From Rhodospirillaceae bacterium (GTDB lineage Bacteria > Pseudomonadota > Alphaproteobacteria > TMED109 > TMED131): 35,521 nucleotides of DNA. The translations under genes were made by a program, and so were the position numbers. Every line of letters starts with the position of its first letter. Positions within the stretch are counted from its first letter, which is position 1. Under the pieces are notes generated by a model. The model saw only the letters and a list, made by a program, of their open reading frames with translations. It made no database searches and was not told the origin of the DNA. The stretch lies in NCBI GenBank assembly GCA_902547175.1, contig CACCMS010000008.1, positions 1-35,521 on the forward strand. The letters are read 5' to 3'. Below, in pieces: positions 28,714-35,268 of this stretch.

Positions 28714-29627
28714 ATGCAATTATTTAAAAGAACACCACAAGAAGCATTTCACAATATTGAAAATTTTGATTATAAAGTACACTATATTTCAAACTTATTA
28801 AGCTCGAGTAGTGAATACAAGGATTTTAGAATAGCTTATGTTGACGAAAACACTCATTCTAAAATGGCACTTTGTTATTTATACATGGTCATCCTACATG
28901 GAGTTACTTATGGAGACATTTAATTCCAATTGCATTAAAACAAGATTACAGAGTATTAGCAATTGATTTACCTGGTTTCGGTAAAAGTGACAAACCCTTA
29001 ACAGAAGATTTTTTTACTTTTAAAAATTATAGAGATATTCTTCTTAATTTTATAGACCAAATGAGTTTAAAAGATATAACCTTAGTGCTCCACGAATGGG
29101 GAGCAACACTAGGTTTAACTCTTCCTATGGAAAATCCAAAAAAATATTTTGGAGTAATTTGTTTCAATGCTTATATAAATAATAATTCAGTTAAACTAGC
29201 TTCTAATTATTTGAATTGGATTGAAACTAATATTACTAATGACGATTTAAATGTAAGAGCACTAATGGCTAGAACTAACAGGATCTTAAAATTATCTGAA
29301 TGTAATGCTTATGAAGCTCCTTTTCCAGATAAAAGTTATAAATTAGCTCTAAAAATGCTACCAAGTATTTTTCCTTTATCTAAAGAATATGAAGGATATG
29401 AAATAAGCCTTAAAGCTGAAGGTTGGTGGAAACAAAATACTGCAACTAAATGTATGTTAATAGGTTCTGCAAAAGATCCAATTGTTCCTTTAGAAAAAAT
29501 GAAAATTTTATCTCAAATAATTGCTACAGATGAAGTAACTCATGTGATAAATAATGCTGGACATTTTGTTCCAGAATGGGGTATGGAGTTTGGAGAAGAG
29601 CTTTTTAAGCAATTAAAGGATGATTGA
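28714..29627 (+). pseudogene. Haloalkane-dehalogenase-like alpha/beta hydrolase, frameshifted
   Basis: Two frames together cover a haloalkane-dehalogenase-type protein of about 304 residues. The first gives RTPQEAFHNIENFDYKVHYI and FRIAYVDENTHSKMA; the second continues with LFIHGHPTWSYLWRHLIP, PGFGKSDKP and NNAGHFVPEWG. Adding one T to the TTT run at 28871-28873 joins them. The nucleophile elbow reads VLHEWGATLG, so the usual Asp is Glu, and the halide-site residue after HG is His. True dehalogenase activity is doubtful even if the frame were intact. It starts two bases after fdx and ends just before mnmA. Confidence 0.82.
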
Positions 29628-29632
29628 ATATT

Positions 29633-30709
29633 ATGACTAAAAAAAAGAAAGTAGTAGTTGCTATGTCCGGAGGAGTAGATAGTTCTGTAGCCGCTGGTAT
29701 TTTAAAGGAAAAAGGATACGAGGTAATAGGTATTACTCTGCAGCTATATAACGCAAAACAAGAAATAAAATCTAAAACTTGTTGTTCCGGTATAGATATA
29801 TATGATGCAAAAGAAGTAGCTAGAAAATTAGATATTCCACATTATGTTTTAAATTATCAAGAAAATTTTAAAAAGACTGTAATTGATAATTTTATAAATT
29901 CTTATAAGAATGGTGAGACACCTATACCTTGTGTTCAATGTAATCAACATATAAAGTTTGATGATTTACTTACAACAGCTAGAGGTTTAGGTGCTGAATT
30001 TCTTGCAACTGGGCATTATATAAGAAAAAAAAAAGTAAATAATATTTATGGATTATTTAAAGCTAAAGACGAAAGTAAAGATCAAAGTTATTTTTTGTTT
30101 CAACTTAAAGAAAAAGACTTAAATTATTTATATTTTCCTTTAGGTGGTTTATCAAAAGAGCAGACGAGATTATTAGCAAAAAAATATGAAATTCCAGTTG
30201 CTGATAAGCCGGAAAGCCAAGATATCTGTTTTATACCAGACGGTAATTACAGAAAATTTTTATCTAAATATAAAGGTTTTAACAAGCAGGGAAATATTCT
30301 TGATACAAAAAATAATATAATAGGTAAACATGAAGGTATAGAAAACTTTACAGTAGGACAAAGAAAACATATTAATGTTTCTATTAATGAACCTCTGTAT
30401 GTGGTAAAAATAAACAATGAAAATAATAGTATTGTAGTTGGTAAAAAGGACGCCCTTAAATCTAAAGAAATAAAAATAAATCAAATTAATTGGCTAGGTA
30501 AAAAAAGTTTCTTAAAAAATAAAGTTTATAAAAATTTGAATATAAAAGTTCGTGCTAGACAAGAGCCTATTAAGGGGACATTAAAGTTATTAGAAAATAA
30601 AGAAGGTAAGGTTACATTGAATGAATACACTTATGCAGTATCTAAAGGACAAGGTTGTGTGTTTTATAATAATAAAGACCAATTATTAGGTGGAGGTTGG
30701 ATTAAATAA
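29633..30709 (+). CDS. mnmA: tRNA-specific 2-thiouridylase MnmA
   Basis: About 358 residues from ATG 29633; AAAGGA lies 12 bases upstream. An in-frame TTG at 29624 overlaps the previous stop and is less likely. The PP-loop is AMSGGVDSSVAA. The catalytic cysteines are Cys103 (PCVQCNQHIKF) and Cys199 (SQDICFIPDG). C-terminal beta domains contain FTVGQRKHIN and VRARQEPIKG. It thiolates U34 of tRNAs for Lys, Glu and Gln, taking sulfur that originates from IscS, encoded just upstream. Confidence 0.95.
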   Translation: MTKKKKVVVAMSGGVDSSVAAGILKEKGYEVIGITLQLYNAKQEIKSKTCCSGIDIYDAKEVARKLDIPHYVLNYQENFKKTVIDNFINSYKNGETPIPCVQCNQHIKFDDLLTTARGLGAEFLATGHYIRKKKVNNIYGLFKAKDESKDQSYFLFQLKEKDLNYLYFPLGGLSKEQTRLLAKKYEIPVADKPESQDICFIPDGNYRKFLSKYKGFNKQGNILDTKNNIIGKHEGIENFTVGQRKHINVSINEPLYVVKINNENNSIVVGKKDALKSKEIKINQINWLGKKSFLKNKVYKNLNIKVRARQEPIKGTLKLLENKEGKVTLNEYTYAVSKGQGCVFYNNKDQLLGGGWIK

Positions 30710-30750
30710 ACTAGTTGAAAACATTCTTAACATTTATTATTAGTAAATTA

Positions 30751-30827
30751 GGCGGTGTAGCTCAGTTGGTTAGAGCAGGGGAATCATAATCCCAAGGTCG
30801 CAAGTTCAAATCTTGCCACCGCCACCA
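30751..30827 (+). tRNA. tRNA-Met (CAU), elongator type
   Basis: 77 bases with encoded CCA. The acceptor stem GGCGGTG pairs with CACCGCC; D arm GCTC...GAGC; anticodon loop ATCATAA gives CAU; the T arm is GCAAG-TTCAAAT-CTTGC. The G1-C72 pair and overall match to bacterial elongator Met tRNAs argue against initiator tRNA. A tRNA-Ile2 with lysidine at CAU is the alternative. The bottom pair of the anticodon stem is a G-A mismatch. Its 3' half is the target of an integrated island. Confidence 0.92.
30778..30827 (+). repeat. Left attachment repeat (attL) within tRNA-Met
   Basis: These 50 bases, from the anticodon stem to the CCA end, recur identically at 35094-35143 in direct orientation (offset 4316). 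Site-specific integration by tyrosine recombinases at tRNA 3' halves leaves exactly this pattern, with the intact tRNA on one side and a displaced 3' fragment on the other. Confidence 0.9.
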
Positions 30828-30890
30828 CAAACCCATATTCAGCAAGGATTACAGACTAATAGAAAAGTCCTAACAAGAAACTATTTTATA

Positions 30891-30908
30891 TTTACCCTCA
30901 TTTACCCT
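30891..30908 (+). repeat. Two TTTACCCT direct repeats inside the left end
   Basis: TTTACCCT occurs at 30891-30898 and 30901-30908, ten bases apart start to start. Three related copies in the same orientation lie inside the right end. Short spaced direct repeats near both ends are the usual form of arm-type binding sites for tyrosine integrases. Confidence 0.5.
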
Positions 30909-30951
30909 TAATTATCTACACTAAAAATCGGGACAAAAATAATTTATTTGG

Positions 30952-30957
30952 TATTAT
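30952..30957 (+). promoter_or_regulatory. TATTAT six bases before the first island gene
   Basis: A -10-like hexamer followed by six bases and ATG 30964. No ribosome site precedes the ATG. Same leaderless layout as at 4156 and 26157. Confidence 0.35.
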
Positions 30958-30963
30958 TGAATT

Positions 30964-31290
30964 ATGGATAGTAAAGAAGAAATAATAAATAAAATTAATG
31001 ATCAAGAAATAGAATACTTTGATGATATACCTAAAGAATATCAAAATGATGAAGAGGTAATTTATGCTTTAATTGACGCAAATGATGGTGAACCGCTTTG
31101 CTCATTTCCGGAGGATTCAATATGGAAAAAAGATAAAAAACTGGTTATGCATGCCATCGGACTTTATTTGAGAATTTATGAAAATGAATTAAAAGAAGAA
31201 GAAAACCTTCATATAATGTACGATTATGCCCATGAAGACTTACACAATGATCAAGATATAATTGATTTAATTGGTGTAAATCCAGAATAA
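30964..31290 (+). CDS. Small acidic protein with DUF4116-like helices
   Basis: 108 residues, strongly acidic. The middle part, YQNDEEVIYALIDANDGEPL then KKDKKLVMHAIGLYL, resembles the DUF4116 repeat (DxEVVLxAVxxNGxxLxx...DKEIVLxAV), with about one and a half units. Such repeats are found in proteins of unknown role from marine bacteria and giant viruses. It is the first gene of the island, and the next gene starts 33 bases later with a good ribosome site. Function unknown. Confidence 0.55.
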   Translation: MDSKEEIINKINDQEIEYFDDIPKEYQNDEEVIYALIDANDGEPLCSFPEDSIWKKDKKLVMHAIGLYLRIYENELKEEENLHIMYDYAHEDLHNDQDIIDLIGVNPE

Positions 31291-31323
31291 TTAATCATTT
31301 GATGGACATTTAAGGAGAAATAT

Positions 31324-31902
31324 ATGCTTCCTAGTTTGGATTACAAACCTAATCTCTACGATATTGATGACATGGAAATTGAAGAGTTTAGAGACTTTTT
31401 AACTGATATGTTTTATGGAGATAAAAAATTCATGGAAAAAGGATATACTAAAGATTTTGGACATGAAAATCAGTTAGAAACGGTATCACATACTACTATT
31501 CCTAGTAATTTACTAGATTCTAAATTAATTTTAAATTATTTACGAGAAGATGCTTTAGAATAGAATTTAACTATTAGCGATGTTGAATTTATTCATAGTA
31601 AATTTTATTTACATACCCAAGCAAGGGAATTTTTAAAAATTGATATTATATCCTGTCGCATCTTAAAACCTAACCCTACAATCTCTTCTTTAGATCCATT
31701 AGATCTTAGTCCTGTTGCTCTTTATTATGAAGAAGGAGATAATGATGAAGTATACACCTCTGATTCTGGGAAAAAAGGTACCTTTTATGAAGGTCACTCA
31801 CTTTGGGAAAAAAACGAAAAATATGACAAACAGGATCTTACATTTGATCCTAGAGAAAGTGGTTACTGGGAGGAATGGTTGCGGGATTTCGGTATAAACT
31901 AA
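31324..31902 (+). pseudogene. Acidic family protein, copy A, interrupted by an in-frame amber codon
   Basis: AAGGAG precedes ATG 31324. The frame runs 79 codons to TAG at 31561-31563 and then stays open in the same frame for 112 more codons to TAA at 31900-31902. The part after TAG aligns with copy B (34471-34962): FIHSKFYLHTQ matches LIQSKYYLHTQ, and ESGYWEEWLRDFGI matches ESGYWDEWLVDFGI. So one nonsense codon divides a protein of about 192 residues. It may be a pseudogene, an amber read-through gene or an error. Copy A has about 30 more residues before the C-terminal motif than copy B. Function unknown. Confidence 0.72.
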
Positions 31903-31927
31903 AAATTGAATTATTTAAAAAAGATGT

Positions 31928-32143
31928 TTACGTCTCAATATTTTCATCACTATTATTATCTTCTTTAAGAATACATTCTGACTTTGTTGTTATATTTTTT
32001 CCAGGAAACTTGAAAGAGAAATCTATTTTTTTTGATGCTTTAAAACATTCCTCTTTATTTTCATAAGGAATTCTTAGTTCTATATCTTTTGTATTTTTAT
32101 CAATACTATTAAATGATAGAACTATTAAAAGAATGTACTTCAT
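31928..32143 (-). CDS. Small putative exported protein
   Basis: 71 residues. The start MKYILLIVLSFNSIDKNTK has a short hydrophobic stretch like a signal peptide, but without a clear cleavage site. Two cysteines (KEECFKASKK and KSECILKE) could pair outside the cytoplasm. The body suggests strand-helix-strand. There is no strong ribosome site. It is convergent with copy A and lies downstream of the first GIY-YIG gene. A chance frame cannot be excluded. Confidence 0.45.
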   Translation of the reverse strand: MKYILLIVLSFNSIDKNTKDIELRIPYENKEECFKASKKIDFSFKFPGKNITTKSECILKEDNNSDENIET

Positions 32144-32206
32144 ATAGATTTAATCATAACTATTTTTCTTTTAAATAGTAGAGATTAATTATTAATATAT
32201 TTTAAA

Positions 32207-32845
32207 TCATACATTATATGGAAAATTTTCCATACCAGCAGAATCATCTCTAGTATTTAATTCTGGTATAATACCATATTTATTTTTAAATAATTGAATA
32301 CTCATTCCTTCAATTTTTAAAAGTTTTGATTCTATCTTTTTCGATTTTTTGAATTTTATTAATGATATTTCTACTTTATTAAAAAAAGAAGACTCTGATG
32401 TATCAATACCCTTGGTGTTAAAGTAACTTCGCATTTTAATAAACTCTTCTGTATCGCCATTATGTCTTCCTCCTGCAAACTCGGTCGTTCCAGAAATTTT
32501 TATAAAATGATGTAATAATCTCTCATGAATTGATGTTTTCGCAGACATACCTATATAATTAAATGTTCGATGTGGTGGATAAATAATTCTTAAACAATAT
32601 ACACCTATATCTTTATAATTTAAAATACACTCTACTGATTTTAATGAAATTTCTGGTTTAAGATTTTTAAAAGAACCTCTTTGATAAATTTTACTTCTAA
32701 GTCTAAAACCATTATCTGTTAAAACTTTCCCTTTATAATTATTCCATGAAATAATATTTTTCCTATCACTTGGTAATTTATTATTTACCAAACCATAGAA
32801 ATCATAGAGTTTAAAAAAATTAATCCAAGGAGACCAAACCGACAT
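32207..32845 (-). CDS. GIY-YIG nuclease-domain protein 1
   Basis: 212 residues. The GIY-YIG core is complete: GVY (81-83) and YIG (97-99) on two strands, Arg109 in the helix SIHERLLHH, Glu179 in LLKIEGMSIQLF and Asn197 in GIIPELN. These are the positions of the catalytic residues of the family, so it should be an active endonuclease. The N-terminal 75 residues (SPWINFFKLYDFYGLV, then SDRKNIISWNNYKGK) are a separate region, possibly for target binding, not recognised. It is divergent from the PD-(D/E)XK gene, with 83 bases between the starts. Confidence 0.8.
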   Translation of the reverse strand: MSVWSPWINFFKLYDFYGLVNNKLPSDRKNIISWNNYKGKVLTDNGFRLRSKIYQRGSFKNLKPEISLKSVECILNYKDIGVYCLRIIYPPHRTFNYIGMSAKTSIHERLLHHFIKISGTTEFAGGRHNGDTEEFIKMRSYFNTKGIDTSESSFFNKVEISLIKFKKSKKIESKLLKIEGMSIQLFKNKYGIIPELNTRDDSAGMENFPYNV

Positions 32846-32911
32846 AATTGTACTTAATTTATTATTTTTTTATTCAATTATTTATCATTTAATTATAAAT
32901 ACTTTAAGCAA

Positions 32912-32923
32912 TATGTTAACATA
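32912..32923. promoter_or_regulatory. 12-bp perfect palindrome between the divergent nuclease genes
   Basis: TATGTTAACATA is a perfect palindrome six bases before ATG 32929. It overlaps a -10-like TAACAT (32917-32922) that is six bases from the ATG. A bound dimer here could block transcription of the rightward nuclease gene. No regulator gene is recognised within the island. Confidence 0.35.
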
Positions 32924-32928
32924 CATTC

Positions 32929-33735
32929 ATGATAAGTCTTAAGAGAAATAATAAATTAGAATTAATAGAGGCAACAGGACTTAGAAGTAGAAAGTCTTCT
33001 ATCTATACACCTAATCAAACTGAAGAATTTAAGATTAGTAGAGGAAAGTTTAATGACTTTTTATTATGTCCAAGATGTTTTTATTTGGATAGGGTTAAGG
33101 GTATTGTTTCTCCTGAACTTCCAGGATGGACATTAAATGATACCACCGACATACTATTAAAAAAGGAGTTTGATATATGCAGGGAAAAACAAACTCCACA
33201 TAGAATTTTTAAAAAAAATAATTTGAATGATTTAGTTCCTTTTTCTCACCCTAATATGGATAAGTGGAGAGATTCATTGCACCATGGTCTTATGATAAAG
33301 TTTAAAAATATCATTTTAACTGGTGGCATTGACGATATATGGCAAAATACCAAAACTAAAGAATTAATAATTGTTGACTATAAATCTCAAGCAAGCACTA
33401 AACCAGTTGAAACAGAATCTTATTTAAATCTAACATATCATGAGGGTTACAAAATACAGATGGATTTTTACGCATATTTACTTAAAAGAATGAATTTCAC
33501 AGTTTCTAATGTATCCTATTTTTTAGTCTGTAACGCGGATAGAACTCTTGAAGGATTTTTTGGTGAGATGAAGTTTTCAGAAACCCTAATACCATATGAA
33601 TGGAATGATAGTTGGATAACAGAAAAATTAGAAGAAATGTTAAAAGTTTTAAATAGCGACTCATTGCCATTAGGAAATAAAAGTTGCATGAATTGTGCTT
33701 ATTCTAGGCAAAGAGCAAACTACGATAAGACTTAA
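32929..33735 (+). CDS. PD-(D/E)XK nuclease, Cas4/RecB-like, with two CxxC pairs
   Basis: 268 residues. Nuclease motifs are ILTGGIDDIW (Asp135/Asp136), IIVDYKS (Asp150-Tyr-Lys152) and YKIQMDFYAYLL (Gln177, Tyr181), the RecB/Cas4 order D-DxK-Qxxx-Y. Cysteines occur as CPRC (47, 50) near the N-terminus and CMNC (253, 256) near the C-terminus, a layout that in Cas4 and AddB holds an Fe-S cluster. Cas4 has one plus three; here it is two plus two. There are no cas genes or CRISPR repeats in the window. The start lacks a ribosome site. It is followed by the second GIY-YIG gene after 19 bases. Confidence 0.82.
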   Translation: MISLKRNNKLELIEATGLRSRKSSIYTPNQTEEFKISRGKFNDFLLCPRCFYLDRVKGIVSPELPGWTLNDTTDILLKKEFDICREKQTPHRIFKKNNLNDLVPFSHPNMDKWRDSLHHGLMIKFKNIILTGGIDDIWQNTKTKELIIVDYKSQASTKPVETESYLNLTYHEGYKIQMDFYAYLLKRMNFTVSNVSYFLVCNADRTLEGFFGEMKFSETLIPYEWNDSWITEKLEEMLKVLNSDSLPLGNKSCMNCAYSRQRANYDKT

Positions 33736-33754
33736 ATATTGCAGTCCTGCTTTT

Positions 33755-34444
33755 ATGACACAAATAGAATTTAATATTACTTTTCCAAAAAGAATTAACG
33801 ATATTTTTTATATTATTCAGGATAAGTCAGAGTGGAAAAATAAAACTAAATATATTAAAAAAGGAAATAATCCTGTTCCTAATAGAGATAAAACCTTATC
33901 TGAAAAGGAACTTCTAATCCCAAAAACAAAATATGTTAAAAATTTCTTTTCAGAAAAATCAAAATTTAATTATGGTATATACATCTTATTATTTAATGAT
34001 TTTAAAAACTATTATGTGGGTATAGCGGCAAGATATTCAAAATTAGATAAAAGTAAAAAATTAGTATATATTAAAAGACCCGAAGGTTTTTTAATTAGAC
34101 TAAGAAAACATAGAGCAAAATGTACAGGTACATATCATAATATAAACCATACTAAATATTGGCGAGAAGTTGCATTAAATCGTTATGAATATTATGAAAG
34201 TCAAAATGTAAAAGATACTATGTCTGATTGTGATTTATCCTTAATTCTTTTCAAAAATCATGAAAAGTATAAATTTAATGATAAGGGACTTCTAGAAGAA
34301 CTAGAGGACTATATTAATGAAGATAACATCTCTAAAATTTTAGGTACAAAATATATCAACTACTCACCTATAGCAACGACACAAACTAAAGTTTTAAGTT
34401 ATACACCAAAATTAAATAAAATCTCCTTTAATGCATTGCTATAA
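33755..34444 (+). CDS. GIY-YIG nuclease-domain protein 2
   Basis: 229 residues from ATG 33755. A TTG at 33695 would overlap the upstream gene by 41 bases and add unconserved residues. GIY at 74-76, YVG at 87-89 (the second motif has Val for Ile), Arg115/Arg117 in FLIRLRKHRAKCTGT, a glutamate in LLEELEDYI (about 181-184) and Asn202 in YINYSP. The layout, with about 70 N-terminal residues before the GIY motif, parallels protein 1, but identity is low. Same strand as the PD-(D/E)XK gene and probably co-transcribed. Confidence 0.76.
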   Translation: MTQIEFNITFPKRINDIFYIIQDKSEWKNKTKYIKKGNNPVPNRDKTLSEKELLIPKTKYVKNFFSEKSKFNYGIYILLFNDFKNYYVGIAARYSKLDKSKKLVYIKRPEGFLIRLRKHRAKCTGTYHNINHTKYWREVALNRYEYYESQNVKDTMSDCDLSLILFKNHEKYKFNDKGLLEELEDYINEDNISKILGTKYINYSPIATTQTKVLSYTPKLNKISFNALL

Positions 34445-34470
34445 GTATATATAATAAAATTTGAAAAAAT

Positions 34471-34962
34471 ATGACACCTGATTTAAAAAAAAAACTTAAT
34501 CTTTATGAAGTAGAAGATGAAGATTATGAAGAATTTAGAGATGTTCTTACAGATAATGCAACCTTAAATGATAAACTCTTACCTAATGGAGAGTCTAATA
34601 GTTTTGGAAACCTTTGTAGTTTAGAAGCAATATCTCATAGTGAGATCAATAATTATGATAAAGATAATAAATTTTTACTCACAGTGCTTGATATGCACGA
34701 TATAAAATTAGAGGATGCGAAGTTAATACAGTCTAAATATTACTTACATACTCAAGCAGAGGATCATATTAAAATTGATATTGTTTGGGAAACCAGTCGT
34801 GCACAAGATGTAAATGAATATAATATACTAGGTGTGTATTTAGAATGTAAAGGAAAGCAAATGGATGGTACTTCACCAGTTTATGATCCATATGAAAGTG
34901 GTTACTGGGACGAATGGTTGGTTGATTTTGGTATAAAAGAAGACACTCACCCACAAGACTAA
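34471..34962 (+). CDS. Acidic family protein, copy B
   Basis: 163 residues, intact paralogue of the split gene at 31324. Shared segments are NLYEVEDEDYEEFRDVLTD near the start, SKYYLHTQAEDHIKIDI in the middle and ESGYWDEWLVDFGI near the end. No membrane segment, no cysteine motif. The family is not recognised. A perfect TATAAT lies 15 bases before the ATG. The two copies bracket the nuclease genes. Acidic proteins beside nucleases are sometimes inhibitors or immunity proteins, but nothing here shows that directly. Confidence 0.7.
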   Translation: MTPDLKKKLNLYEVEDEDYEEFRDVLTDNATLNDKLLPNGESNSFGNLCSLEAISHSEINNYDKDNKFLLTVLDMHDIKLEDAKLIQSKYYLHTQAEDHIKIDIVWETSRAQDVNEYNILGVYLECKGKQMDGTSPVYDPYESGYWDEWLVDFGIKEDTHPQD

Positions 34963-35016
34963 AAATCCCCTGCTCAAGATTTAGAAAATACGGGTCAAGA
35001 TTGTTTATTTTATATA

Positions 35017-35050
35017 TTTACCTAAAAAGATTTACCCTAATATTTACCCT
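35017..35050 (+). repeat. Three TTTACC(C)T direct repeats inside the right end
   Basis: TTTACCT at 35017-35023, and TTTACCCT at 35031-35038 and 35043-35050, all in the same orientation as the two left-end copies. They end about 43 bases before the right attachment repeat. The spacing (14 and 12 bases) is near one helical turn, suitable for arm-type integrase or excisionase sites. Confidence 0.5.
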
Positions 35051-35093
35051 AGTAAAAAAAGAGGCAGAAAACAGGCGATTCTTGCCTTGTGCT

Positions 35094-35143
35094 GGGGAAT
35101 CATAATCCCAAGGTCGCAAGTTCAAATCTTGCCACCGCCACCA
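35094..35143 (+). repeat. Right attachment repeat (attR), displaced tRNA-Met 3' half
   Basis: Identical over 50 bases to 30778-30827. It lacks the 5' half of a tRNA, so it is not a second tRNA gene. The first difference on the left is A to T and on the right C to G. The stretch 34963-35268 holds only the TTTACCCT repeats, this att copy, the junction to flanking DNA and a promoter-like hexamer; I see no other gene in it. Confidence 0.9.
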
Positions 35144-35256
35144 GAAACTAAAGTCACATTGAATTTCCTAGGATTACTACTTCACTAAAAAAAGAGAAAT
35201 TTGGTTTGACCCTATTAAATCAGTGCGAAATATAAGGACATAAGGTAATTTTTTTA

Positions 35257-35262
35257 TATAAT
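35257..35262 (+). promoter_or_regulatory. TATAAT six bases before the truncated gene at the window end
   Basis: A perfect -10 hexamer, six bases, then ATG 35269, without a ribosome site. The same spacing as at leuA supports a leaderless transcript. Confidence 0.4.
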
Positions 35263-35268
35263 ACTGTT

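Larger units (their letters stand above)
30828..35143. mobile_element. Integrated 4.3-kb genomic island at tRNA-Met without integrase
   Basis: The island is defined by the direct 50-bp tRNA repeats and by TTTACCCT arrays just inside each end. Its contents are a 108-residue acidic protein, two members of one acidic protein family (one with an internal stop), a small exported protein, two GIY-YIG proteins and a PD-(D/E)XK protein. No integrase, excisionase, replication or capsid gene is visible, so it is either a remnant or a satellite moved by an integrase supplied elsewhere. The nuclease content suggests a defence or competition role; that is inference. Confidence 0.8.

Noticed and set aside
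31715..32066. Two short rightward open frames (31715-31897 and 31875-32066)
   Set aside because: The first is a shifted frame of the amber-split gene, whose own frame is conserved with copy B. The second is opposite the small exported-protein gene and has no recognisable features.
33695..33754. Longer GIY-YIG protein 2 starting at TTG 33695
   Set aside because: It would overlap the upstream nuclease gene in another frame by 41 bases with no ribosome site; ATG 33755 lies just after that gene's stop.
35094..35143. A second tRNA-Met gene
   Set aside because: Only the 3' half is present; the upstream sequence cannot form the acceptor 5' strand or D arm. It is the displaced att copy.
30828..35143. 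A CRISPR-Cas locus, prompted by the Cas4-like protein
   Set aside because: No repeat-spacer array and no other Cas protein. The TTTACCCT copies are too short and irregularly spaced to be CRISPR repeats.
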